In this document: piece by piece, positions 1-7,679 of the stretch | Layout: every line of letters starts with the position of its first letter | Position numbering within the stretch: position 1 is the stretch's first letter | Assembly (NCBI GenBank): GCA_030442055.1 | Contig: JAUJEB010000010.1 | Span: 62,001-126,000, forward strand | DNA: 64,000 nucleotides | Direction of reading: 5' to 3' | From: Agaribacillus aureus | GTDB lineage: Bacteria > Bacteroidota > Bacteroidia > Cytophagales > Cyclobacteriaceae | Position numbers and translations under genes: made by a program | Notes under the pieces: generated by a model | The model's database searches: none | Seen by the model: the letters and a program-made list of their open reading frames with translations, nothing else | Told to the model about the DNA's origin: nothing

Positions 1-1
1 G

Positions 2-1510
2 GTGGCCATGTTTGTGTTGATACTTGCCTGTATCAATTTTATGAATTTAGCAACCGCCCGATCGACCAGAAGAGCCAGGGAGATTGGCATAAGAAAAGTG
101 GTAGGGGCCAGTAAATATGCTTTGGTCAGGCAATTTTTGGGAGAGTCATTCCTGATCACATTTATTTCAATCGGATTGGCCGTTTTAATGGTACACGGGG
201 TTTTACCTGTGTTTAACAATCTTACCGATAAAACACTGACTGTTGATTATTCGGAGCCAGTGGTCTTAATTGGAATAGCTGGAATTTTTATTTTGACAGG
301 ATTGGCCGCCGGCATGTATCCGGCATTTTTCCTGTCTTCATTTAAGACTGTCAATGTGTTTAAAGGTGATCGCATCAGGTTTTCTTATAAATGGGCAAAC
401 CTGAGGAAAGGCCTGGTAGTATTCCAGTTTGCCCTATCGATTGTGATGATCATCGGCACTTTTATCATCCGTTTACAGATTGATTACCTGCAGCATAAAA
501 ACCTTGGCTTAGACAAGGAAAACGTCATTTACTTAGTCAAATATTCCATTAATGAAGGTCAATTTGAAATGTTTAAGCATGAGTTAATGGGAAGGCCGGG
601 TATCGAGAATGTATCATTTGTAAGTTGTAACCCGTTGCACGTTTGGCGTAGTTCCAGCAGTCCTACCTGGGATATGAAAGACCCGGAAAAAATTGCATCT
701 TTTCAGATAATGACCGCAGATCATGATTTGTTGGATGTGATGAAAATTCCCTTGAGTCGCGGCAGGAACTTTTCAAAGGAGTTGGCGGCGGATACTATGA
801 ATTTTCTGATAAATGAAACCGCGGCAAAATCAATTGGTTTAAAAGATCCTCTTAACGCGGACCTGGAATTGTGGGGACAAAAGGGGCAAATCATTGGTGT
901 GGTGAAGGATTTCCATACGCATTCATTAAGAAGTAACATTCAGTCGCTGATCATAAGATATCGCCCTGAAGCCATGCGGGGAATTTTAATCAGAGCCAAA
1001 GAAGGTGAGACCAAAAAAGCCATGGCAACTCTAAAGCAGCTTCACAAACGATACCAACCTGATTTTCCATTTGATTATTTTTTCCTTGATCAGCGTTATC
1101 AGGCCAGTTATAAGCATGAAATGATGATTGGGAAATTGGCCGATTTATTTTCTTTACTGGCTATTGTAATAGCTTGCCTAGGGCTTTTGGGGTTAATTTC
1201 TTATTCGGTAATACAAAGAACCAAGGAAATCGGTATAAGAAAAGTATTTGGCGCTACTGTAGCGAATATTCTTCTTCTTTTTTCAAGAGACTATTTAAAA
1301 CTTGTATTGATAGCCTTTGTGATAGCGGTGCCGGTAGCCAATTATTTTATAACCGAATGGCTAATGGGCTTTGCCTATAAGGTATCAATACAGTGGTGGT
1401 TCTATGCCATTCCGGGTTTCATTATTTTTTGCCTGGCAATATTGATTGTCAGCGGACAATCCTTAAAGGTAGCCACCGGGAATCCGGCAGATTCTCTTAG
1501 AAGTGAGTAA
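2..1510 (+). CDS. FtsX-like ABC transporter permease, C-terminal part (5' end outside window)
   Basis: The reading frame is open to the window edge, so this is the last ~500 residues of a longer protein; the apparent GTG start is not the real one. A partial membrane segment at residues 2-16 is followed by a cytoplasmic stretch with the FtsX signature REIGIRKVVGAS. Membrane segments follow at about 90-115 and 135-160, then a periplasmic domain (about 165-375) and three C-terminal segments (about 385-405, 430-450, 465-490) with a second REIGIRKVFGA-type motif (KEIGIRKVFGAT). This duplicated MacB_PCD/FtsX layout is that of the ~800-residue Bacteroidota permeases that pair with a separate MacB-type ATPase, probably for lipid, peptide or drug efflux or mechanotransmission. 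No ATPase gene lies downstream. Family call is firm; substrate unknown. Confidence 0.9.
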   Translation: MAMFVLILACINFMNLATARSTRRAREIGIRKVVGASKYALVRQFLGESFLITFISIGLAVLMVHGVLPVFNNLTDKTLTVDYSEPVVLIGIAGIFILTGLAAGMYPAFFLSSFKTVNVFKGDRIRFSYKWANLRKGLVVFQFALSIVMIIGTFIIRLQIDYLQHKNLGLDKENVIYLVKYSINEGQFEMFKHELMGRPGIENVSFVSCNPLHVWRSSSSPTWDMKDPEKIASFQIMTADHDLLDVMKIPLSRGRNFSKELAADTMNFLINETAAKSIGLKDPLNADLELWGQKGQIIGVVKDFHTHSLRSNIQSLIIRYRPEAMRGILIRAKEGETKKAMATLKQLHKRYQPDFPFDYFFLDQRYQASYKHEMMIGKLADLFSLLAIVIACLGLLGLISYSVIQRTKEIGIRKVFGATVANILLLFSRDYLKLVLIAFVIAVPVANYFITEWLMGFAYKVSIQWWFYAIPGFIIFCLAILIVSGQSLKVATGNPADSLRSE

Positions 1511-1704
1511 GAGGCACTATCGATTAATGTTCAATGCTATTGATGAGCTTAGTTTATTTAAGCTTTAAATGTTGCAAAACAGATAAATTAATTGTGTTTA
1601 ATTTTTTGTTCTGATACGTCACAGCCTGTTTGGTAAAGAAATTATAGAAAATTCTTTATATTTAATTTTGTTCAAAAAAGTATAGAAAAGAAAAACTTTA
1701 GAAA

Positions 1705-2367
1705 ATGATAGTACTTCCGGAGCCCGGCAATATTATGTTGTTTTTGACCGTGGCCACCTTGTTAATAGTGATGCCTGGTCCCGCTGTTTTATACATTATG
1801 ACAAAAAGCATCGAACATGGCTATAAGGCCGGAATCGTGTCAGTTTTGGGTATTGGTGTTGGAGGATTAACCCACGTGTTGTTTGCGGGCATTGGCATTT
1901 CAGCAATATTGGTAGCTTCTGCCACAGCCTTCGCCATTGTCAAATACCTGGGCGCCATCTATCTGATTTATCTGGGTATAAAGAAACTGGTTGGAAAAAA
2001 CTCATTTAATAAGATGCCAACGCCCGGTACAAAAAGGCAGCTTTCAAAGATATTTTACGAAGGGGTTTTGGTCAACGTGCTTAATCCTAAAACCGCTATT
2101 TTCTTCTTTGCCTTTTTGCCCCAGTTTGTGAGTTTGGAGAAAGGAGGGGTCACATCTCAGATTATTTTCCTGGGCCTGCTCTTTATGGTAACCGCCGTAT
2201 TGAGCGATACGCTGTACGTATTAGTTTCCGGCAGACTTGGAGCCTGGATGAAGAATAATGACGGTTATCAGCGAATGCAGAAGTATGTCATTGGAGCTAT
2301 CTATATTACGCTTGGGCTGCTTACGCTGTCGATGAGCCAGCCCTCTAATGGGCCGGACAAAAAGTAG
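1705..2367 (+). CDS. LysE/RhtB-family amino-acid exporter
   Basis: A 220-residue integral membrane protein with about six hydrophobic segments and the family's N-terminal pattern (VMPGPAVLYIMTKS near residue 23, conserved PGP). The segment VLVNVLNPKTAIFFFAFLPQF is the typical LysE/RhtB motif after the third helix. Members export amino acids or homoserine lactone-like compounds by proton antiport in the inner membrane. Length matches the family (200-220). It is a lone gene, convergent with the next one, 194 bp after the permease. Substrate cannot be told from sequence. Confidence 0.92.
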   Translation: MIVLPEPGNIMLFLTVATLLIVMPGPAVLYIMTKSIEHGYKAGIVSVLGIGVGGLTHVLFAGIGISAILVASATAFAIVKYLGAIYLIYLGIKKLVGKNSFNKMPTPGTKRQLSKIFYEGVLVNVLNPKTAIFFFAFLPQFVSLEKGGVTSQIIFLGLLFMVTAVLSDTLYVLVSGRLGAWMKNNDGYQRMQKYVIGAIYITLGLLTLSMSQPSNGPDKK

Positions 2368-2411
2368 CTTATAAATCAAAGAATTTGCATGGCGCCAGGT
2401 GGTTCCGGCAT

Positions 2412-5400
2412 TTATCTAAAAAGGCTACCCAGGGAAAACATGAATAAAAAGGATTCTTCCTCGGAGCTGCCAAAGGTAAGATTTAGCGCAATCCTTTCAT
2501 TAAACGGGACAACGTAAATACCACCCCCATATCCCTGATGCCAGCGGTCAGCGCCGGGAGGGTCACTGTCTGCCCATACTCTTCCGATATCAAAAAAACC
2601 TCTTATACCTACTTTTGCCGGTATGAAAACATTTTCCGTTTCCCATAGTTGAAGGCGCAATTCCGTATTGAGGAAGGCTCGCGATTCGCCGCTGAAACGG
2701 TTACTATTGAATCCCTTTAAATCATTCGTTTGTCCAAGTGTGAACAGCTTATAAAATGGCAATTCCCCGGAACTATGATCACCACCGGCTTTTATTCCGA
2801 ATGTAAGTGGGTTTTTCCAGAAATTCGTCAAATATTGCTCTGCAAGCAGCTCTGTTCTGGCGAAAAAATCATCGGACGATTCATCGATGGTGCCGACTTC
2901 CTGTTTGACTACAAAACGGAAACCTTTTTCCGGTAAAGCAAACCCATCCCGGAAGTCCAGCGAGAGTTCGGCATCCAGGTAATACAGGTTTAGCTTTTGG
3001 TTGCCAAACTGGTTGGGCAGATCACCCAAAATATTGTCATTCCTCTCAATGCCATCATTGTTCTCGAAATTCGCAGTCAGGGCAAACATGCTTTTTTCCC
3101 AAAACTCATGGCTCAACCCGGCCCGCAGGCTAACAGTGTTGTATTGGGTACGGTAAAAATCCCTGTCCAGACTTTTGTCATTTTCGGTTTCGTTGCCAAC
3201 GCCATGGAAAAAATTGTACGTCAGCGGCCTGGAAATCAACCCGGCAAATACGCCGTCCCAGCTTCCCAGCATGTATCTTCTCCGGCCGGTGTATGCCAAT
3301 TCGTAATTGCTTTGTGTGGTGATGGCTGCAGACAGGTTATGTATGGTGCTATAGTCGGGCTTGCCGTAAGCCTGACGGGTGAACTGAACACCTGCCCGAA
3401 GTGTCAGACCGGCAAACGGATTCTGAGAAATAAGGACGGTTGGAAAATAGGTATTATAAGTGAATTCCGTTCGGTCGTAAAAGTAATATTCCAGTTCTTT
3501 TGGCTTGGCTATTTTTGTTTCCGCTCCCTTTTTTATGGTAGGCTTGGTATCATTTTCATAAATAATGGTGCGTTTGCCAGGCTTTTTTACCGTTGAGTTA
3601 TCTTCATATACATCATTTCCAGGACCTCCGATCAATCTGATTTTGATCGATTTTTCTGCCGCTCCCTCGACGATAAATACATCTTTTTTGGAAAGGCCAA
3701 ACAAGCGGATCTCCTTCGTCTCCTCCGGGTCAAAGACCCGTTGATAAAATACCTTTTTTCCAGGGAGGAGGCTGGCTTTATCCGCAATATTTCTTACTAA
3801 TACCTTGACCTTGCCGTCCGGAAGTCGCTCTGCTAAAAAGTGTTCGGCTTTATTGGCACCTACCACATTGACAACCCTGGCCAGTATCAAATAATATTGT
3901 TCCGCATAGTAGGCCAAATCTTTAAGTCTGGACTTTAGCTTTCTTTCAATTTCCATCCCATCGGGATCGTAGATTTCCGCTGGCATGGTTCTGACGGCTT
4001 TTTCAATAGCTGATTCGGTGATTTTTTCCTGGATAAATTGGGCCGCATTGATCCAGTCTTCTTTGGTGAGCTCATTGGCCACCAGTCTGTCCAGGTGTCT
4101 TGCCTGCCACATCAGGCTTCTTAATCCTTTTATCTGATGGTCGAAATTTTCTCCGGAAGCTTTGGCCCATTCTCTATCGGCCAACCAGGGTAGTACACCA
4201 TCCCATTGCGAAAAAACGTGATCCCTGTCACGGGGAATGGGACGAAATCTTTTTCCACCTTTAAAATCATATTCTGCCCACTTCCAGTTGTCTTCATGCT
4301 TTCCCCAATCTCCAACCAATATATCAAAAACCCGGGCACGGGCAAATTCCTCCGCCTCAACATAACTATCAGGGTCGTCGTACAGCTTTCCGAACATGCG
4401 ATAGCTTTTGGTTATATCATCGGCTTCCGCAAATATTTTGTCATCGGCAACATTGTCGGTAGGCCTGTCTTCCAGCATGCCGAATAGATTCTTGTATGCT
4501 TCTTTAAAGGAGCCTAATTTATCGTCAGGGGGCAGAACATATAATTTAGGATGGGCATGCAAAATATCCAGCTTATTCAATAAATAGTCTGTAGGTAAGG
4601 CCCCGTATGGGTGCTGGGTAGTGGTTTGATCGCTCAATACCTCTGAAATCAGCGTCCCTCTGTACGCATAGTTGATGGATTTCTCGGGGTTTTTGTTCAC
4701 CGATCTAAAAACGTATTCCTTTCCGTTGTTAGCTTTCATTTTCAAAGACGTCGTTTGCCTGCCACCTCCTTTCTTATAGATTGTCAAACCCTTAAAAGTG
4801 GTATCGAGATTCAGGTATGGTATGGTGACCGGTTGGGTCCAGGACCTGCGCCAGTGTCTCCCTAGCCAAAACTCTTTTGATTTACCCGCCTTATATTCTT
4901 GTCCGGCCATCACCCGGGCGGGTGTCGTATAGTCCTCGGTCATCTGGTCCGAAGGGGCAACTAGCTGAAAACACGGCGAATAGGCCGTATTGACCAAACC
5001 ATTTTGTACGTTTTTCCCGCAGGGAGACCCCATTATTTCGCCTGCCTCAGATGGTGAAAATTCCCCGTTTTTACCAATGGTATGCATTTGGTAGCTGACA
5101 GTGCCATCCGACTTATATAAAACCTCGGTCACACCGGGTTGTTGACTTCTGGATATGGTTTTATAGCTTTTTCCCACCTTATGCGACTTAACCGGGGCGC
5201 CGCTGTTAATATAAAAATTATCATATTCCCGAAATACCTCCATCGACCGGTCGTGACCGGAAGCAAATACCACCGAGCTGTGTTCTCTTAAAAGATCTCC
5301 GATTTCAGCGCTGATGTGCTTAAATTCCTCATTGCATATATCTTTGGCAGAACCAATGTTTTGATGAAAACCTACGTTGGCACTGCCAACCAGGGGAAGT

Positions 5401-6077
5401 GGTAAAAAGTAGTCTTTAAACGAGTGAAATCCTCCAAACTTACCATGAGATTCCAGCGGGAAATGTGAAAGAATCATGGTGTTTTTATTAATGGTCTCTT
5501 CCAGCATATCTCTCAACTCGTCCAGAAAAATACCCTCATCCGCTATTTTGCAAACGCCCATGGAAGGCAGGGGAACTTCCCAGGGGTGATTCCACCATTG
5601 CGAATTGATAATTACCAGGTTTAGAGAAGCGGAAGCTTCCAGCATCCATGGTCCGGGGCAACCTTGATTTAAAAAAGCATGTAGCCTTGGATGTTGAAAT
5701 TTCCCGATGAGATCAGATAAATGTTGCAACCTGTCCCAACCACCTTTGGATGAATTGCTCCATTCTACCTCTCCCTGATTTAACACCGCCTGCCACAAAG
5801 GATGATTATCAAGCATTTGCATGATCCTGGAAATCCGGTTTTCCACATCCTCATCATGAGCACTTAATGGAAACAAATCCCCGTTAAAAATAATGTATAA
5901 AGAATCGCTTTCCTTGGCCCAGTAATTTTCAAAATGTGTAAAATACTGGTTTATATCCGCAATGTCTCCAGTGTTTCCCAACAAAATCACCCTGGTATCT
6001 GACGCATTGGACTGGGCATTGAGGGCACGAGGCAGCGCCAGAAAAATAATATAAATCAAAAAAAGGTAGTATTTCAT
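2412..6077 (-). CDS. Phosphoesterase-like / kinase-fold-like / BamA-type barrel surface protein
   Basis: A 1221-residue secreted protein with a signal peptide at 1-22 (cut after LNAQ). Residues ~27-310 align with the calcineurin-like metallophosphoesterases of this Bacteroidota family, but several metal-site motifs look altered: the usual GDAG reads GNTG, GNHD reads QGEVEW, HHP reads SHFP and GHEH reads GHDR. Residues ~440-700 form a middle domain with a Lys-containing strand (VFRSVNKNP ~456), GDWGKHEDNWKW (~592) and PRDRDHVF (~617). This order resembles the catalytic loop and metal site of HipA/Fam20/CotH-type atypical kinases. Residues ~866-1221 are an aromatic-rich, strand-repeating region ending in FMFSLGSLFR, typical of BamA/TamA-type (surface antigen) barrels in the outer membrane. 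Domain order is clear; catalytic activity is doubtful for the first domain and untested for the second. Confidence 0.8.
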   Translation of the reverse strand: MKYYLFLIYIIFLALPRALNAQSNASDTRVILLGNTGDIADINQYFTHFENYWAKESDSLYIIFNGDLFPLSAHDEDVENRISRIMQMLDNHPLWQAVLNQGEVEWSNSSKGGWDRLQHLSDLIGKFQHPRLHAFLNQGCPGPWMLEASASLNLVIINSQWWNHPWEVPLPSMGVCKIADEGIFLDELRDMLEETINKNTMILSHFPLESHGKFGGFHSFKDYFLPLPLVGSANVGFHQNIGSAKDICNEEFKHISAEIGDLLREHSSVVFASGHDRSMEVFREYDNFYINSGAPVKSHKVGKSYKTISRSQQPGVTEVLYKSDGTVSYQMHTIGKNGEFSPSEAGEIMGSPCGKNVQNGLVNTAYSPCFQLVAPSDQMTEDYTTPARVMAGQEYKAGKSKEFWLGRHWRRSWTQPVTIPYLNLDTTFKGLTIYKKGGGRQTTSLKMKANNGKEYVFRSVNKNPEKSINYAYRGTLISEVLSDQTTTQHPYGALPTDYLLNKLDILHAHPKLYVLPPDDKLGSFKEAYKNLFGMLEDRPTDNVADDKIFAEADDITKSYRMFGKLYDDPDSYVEAEEFARARVFDILVGDWGKHEDNWKWAEYDFKGGKRFRPIPRDRDHVFSQWDGVLPWLADREWAKASGENFDHQIKGLRSLMWQARHLDRLVANELTKEDWINAAQFIQEKITESAIEKAVRTMPAEIYDPDGMEIERKLKSRLKDLAYYAEQYYLILARVVNVVGANKAEHFLAERLPDGKVKVLVRNIADKASLLPGKKVFYQRVFDPEETKEIRLFGLSKKDVFIVEGAAEKSIKIRLIGGPGNDVYEDNSTVKKPGKRTIIYENDTKPTIKKGAETKIAKPKELEYYFYDRTEFTYNTYFPTVLISQNPFAGLTLRAGVQFTRQAYGKPDYSTIHNLSAAITTQSNYELAYTGRRRYMLGSWDGVFAGLISRPLTYNFFHGVGNETENDKSLDRDFYRTQYNTVSLRAGLSHEFWEKSMFALTANFENNDGIERNDNILGDLPNQFGNQKLNLYYLDAELSLDFRDGFALPEKGFRFVVKQEVGTIDESSDDFFARTELLAEQYLTNFWKNPLTFGIKAGGDHSSGELPFYKLFTLGQTNDLKGFNSNRFSGESRAFLNTELRLQLWETENVFIPAKVGIRGFFDIGRVWADSDPPGADRWHQGYGGGIYVVPFNERIALNLTFGSSEEESFLFMFSLGSLFR

Positions 6078-6284
6078 TTTTCCGGTTATTCACGCTTAAT
6101 TTAGTACTAAATGCCCTACTTTCAAACTATTATTGGACACGGAAACGGATACTGCACACATTCATGGATTGAAAAAGAATGGAGCGATTTCCCGGATTCA
6201 GGTAATGCCGGCAAAAAAAGCACCTTTTTTTGAAAGTAAAGCCCGTAACCAATTGATTATCTGATGTGTGATTGATTTTATTTA

Positions 6285-6299
6285 AACTAACAGTTAGTT
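6285..6299. promoter_or_regulatory. Palindrome AACTAAC-A-GTTAGTT, candidate operator
   Basis: Perfect 7-1-7 inverted repeat in the 229-bp gap between two minus-strand genes, about 210 bp upstream of the large surface-protein gene and just past the stop of the small outer-membrane gene. The shape (short TAAC/GTTA half-sites around one base) resembles TetR-family operators. No TetR gene is in the window, so the binder is unknown. Confidence 0.35.
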
Positions 6300-6306
6300 G
6301 AGATAT

Positions 6307-6876
6307 TTATTTTTTTACCCCCAGGTGTTTCCCCAGCAATAGCCCCGCATGAATCACTTTTTGTCCCTGGATCTGATCAAAAAATTGTCGTGAACCAAGT
6401 ATATCCAGATTTGCCATGGGTGAAACATAGAATGGCCCAACTTTTAAGTCATATTTTAACCCGATGCGAACAAGATCGCTATCTTCATCCCGGCTGAATC
6501 TTTGTCCGATACCAATTAAAAATTCAAATGTCTTTGTGGGCTTTATGTAAGCGCCAATAACATAATAATGTTCATTGACTTCCGTGCGCCATGCCCATTG
6601 GGCTGTGGGAGCAAGTGTTCGGGTAATTTGATAGCTATAGTTTAAACCAAATTCCTGGGAAGGATTATTGTTTTTCAAACTAAATCCCGCCAAAAGGGAG
6701 ATTTTATGCTGATAAAAAGGAAGGGTATCACCAGGCGTAACAGCATGGGTCTGCGCACTGGATGAGCTCGCGGGAGTGATTACGAAGAATATTGTTAGAA
6801 AAAAACAGCAAGTTGTGGCCAGGGTGTTTTTTTCCGGGAGGTGATAGATGTTTTTTCTTGTACTCATTATCGTCAC
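6307..6876 (-). CDS. Hypothetical outer-membrane-type protein
   Basis: A 189-residue protein I do not recognise. Residues ~20-41 form a hydrophobic signal peptide ending SSSSAQ. The rest shows alternating hydrophobic/polar strands with many aromatic residues (for example FEFLIGIGQRF, LVRIGLKYDLKVG, FYVSPMANLDI), as in small eight-strand outer-membrane barrels. It lacks a terminal aromatic residue, ending instead in GKHLGVKK, which is unusual for a BAM substrate. There may be a later start: the first Met is 4 codons ahead of a second (MSTRK). It lies upstream of the large surface-protein gene on the same strand, 229 bp away. Function unknown. Confidence 0.7.
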   Translation of the reverse strand: MTIMSTRKNIYHLPEKNTLATTCCFFLTIFFVITPASSSSAQTHAVTPGDTLPFYQHKISLLAGFSLKNNNPSQEFGLNYSYQITRTLAPTAQWAWRTEVNEHYYVIGAYIKPTKTFEFLIGIGQRFSRDEDSDLVRIGLKYDLKVGPFYVSPMANLDILGSRQFFDQIQGQKVIHAGLLLGKHLGVKK

Positions 6877-7029
6877 TCAATGTCGTTTTGTTTGATAACA
6901 AGTCCCTTATTTGGATAAACGCTTTAGAACCTGGTAAGGTTCAATATAACCAAGGATGGCTGCTTAAATGATTAAGTATTAAAGTGGCAGATAAAGGGAG
7001 GCAATGTGTATGGTTTCCCGGTGCACCGG

Positions 7030-7419
7030 CTAGCTCATTTCTACCATGATTATTTCGTTACCATATAAGTCCAGGAAATGAAGAAATTTGTAACCAGGGC
7101 TAACTACAGGCTGTTTGCTAATTTTAACCTGGTTGTCTTTCAATCGTTGATACACCTTTTCAAGATCGTTGGTATACAAAACCATCATTGGCTGTCCCAG
7201 GGTTTGGTGGCCAACCTGTTTGAGCTCCTCTTCTGTTTCGGCCTTTAAAAACCAAAGTCCCGTGGTGTCCTTCTTTTTAAACCCGACATGCACATAACGT
7301 TTTCCCTCGGGCGTGGTTTGATCAAAAATAATGTGGCAGCCCAGCGCTTTTTGATAAAAATCAAGTGCCAGATCATAATTTTCCACTAATATCACCACCC
7401 GTCCTAATTCGATTTTCAT
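7030..7419 (-). CDS. VOC-family (glyoxalase/bleomycin resistance-like) protein
   Basis: A 129-residue protein of one VOC module made of two beta-alpha-beta-beta-beta repeats: first repeat GRVVILVENYDLALDFYQKALG, second LYTNDLEKVYQRLKDNQ... ending FLDLYGNEIIMVEMS. The final LxDxxGNxxxLVE pattern is diagnostic, with the usual metal-ligand Glu near the C-terminus. Members include glyoxalase I, dioxygenases and resistance proteins; bacterial singletons like this are rarely assigned. It is divergent from the hybrid kinase gene with a 260-bp gap that contains palindromic sites. Specific activity unknown. Confidence 0.9.
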   Translation of the reverse strand: MKIELGRVVILVENYDLALDFYQKALGCHIIFDQTTPEGKRYVHVGFKKKDTTGLWFLKAETEEELKQVGHQTLGQPMMVLYTNDLEKVYQRLKDNQVKISKQPVVSPGYKFLHFLDLYGNEIIMVEMS

Positions 7420-7464
7420 AGCAAAGATGTATGGTAAAGAAATGTTTTCGGTGTATTCATTGAT

Positions 7465-7500
7465 TGGTTAAAAGCCAAACTTATTGGTTTGGCCAAACAA
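7465..7500. promoter_or_regulatory. Clustered GCCAAAC half-sites, candidate operator
   Basis: Three copies of one half-site lie in the gap between the divergent VOC and hybrid-kinase genes: GCCAAAC at 7474-7480, its complement GTTTGGC at 7487-7493, and GCCAAAC again overlapping it, so that 7487-7498 is the perfect 12-bp palindrome GTTTGGCCAAAC. A weaker ATTGGTTA precedes them. This lies 55-80 bp upstream of the VOC start, a sensible operator position. The binding protein is not identified. Confidence 0.4.
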
Positions 7501-7679
7501 TATTAAGCAAAAAAAGGTTTAAACTTAAATTGCAAAGAAAGCAGATTAAACATAACAGAAATAATAAAAATTGTTTAACTTGATTAATAAATTGGAGTTT
7601 TCAAATTTTGACTTAATTGTCAAAATTTCAACCGGCTGGATAACTATTGAAGTTGCTAATCTTAATAAAAGGTTTAGCT

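Noticed and set aside
1547-1566. AGCTTA/TAAGCT inverted repeat after the permease gene
   Set aside because: Short, AT-rich and without a U-run; too weak.
2997-3596. 199-residue plus-strand frame inside the large surface-protein gene
   Set aside because: Opposite-strand shadow with no recognisable domain; the 1221-residue frame covers it.
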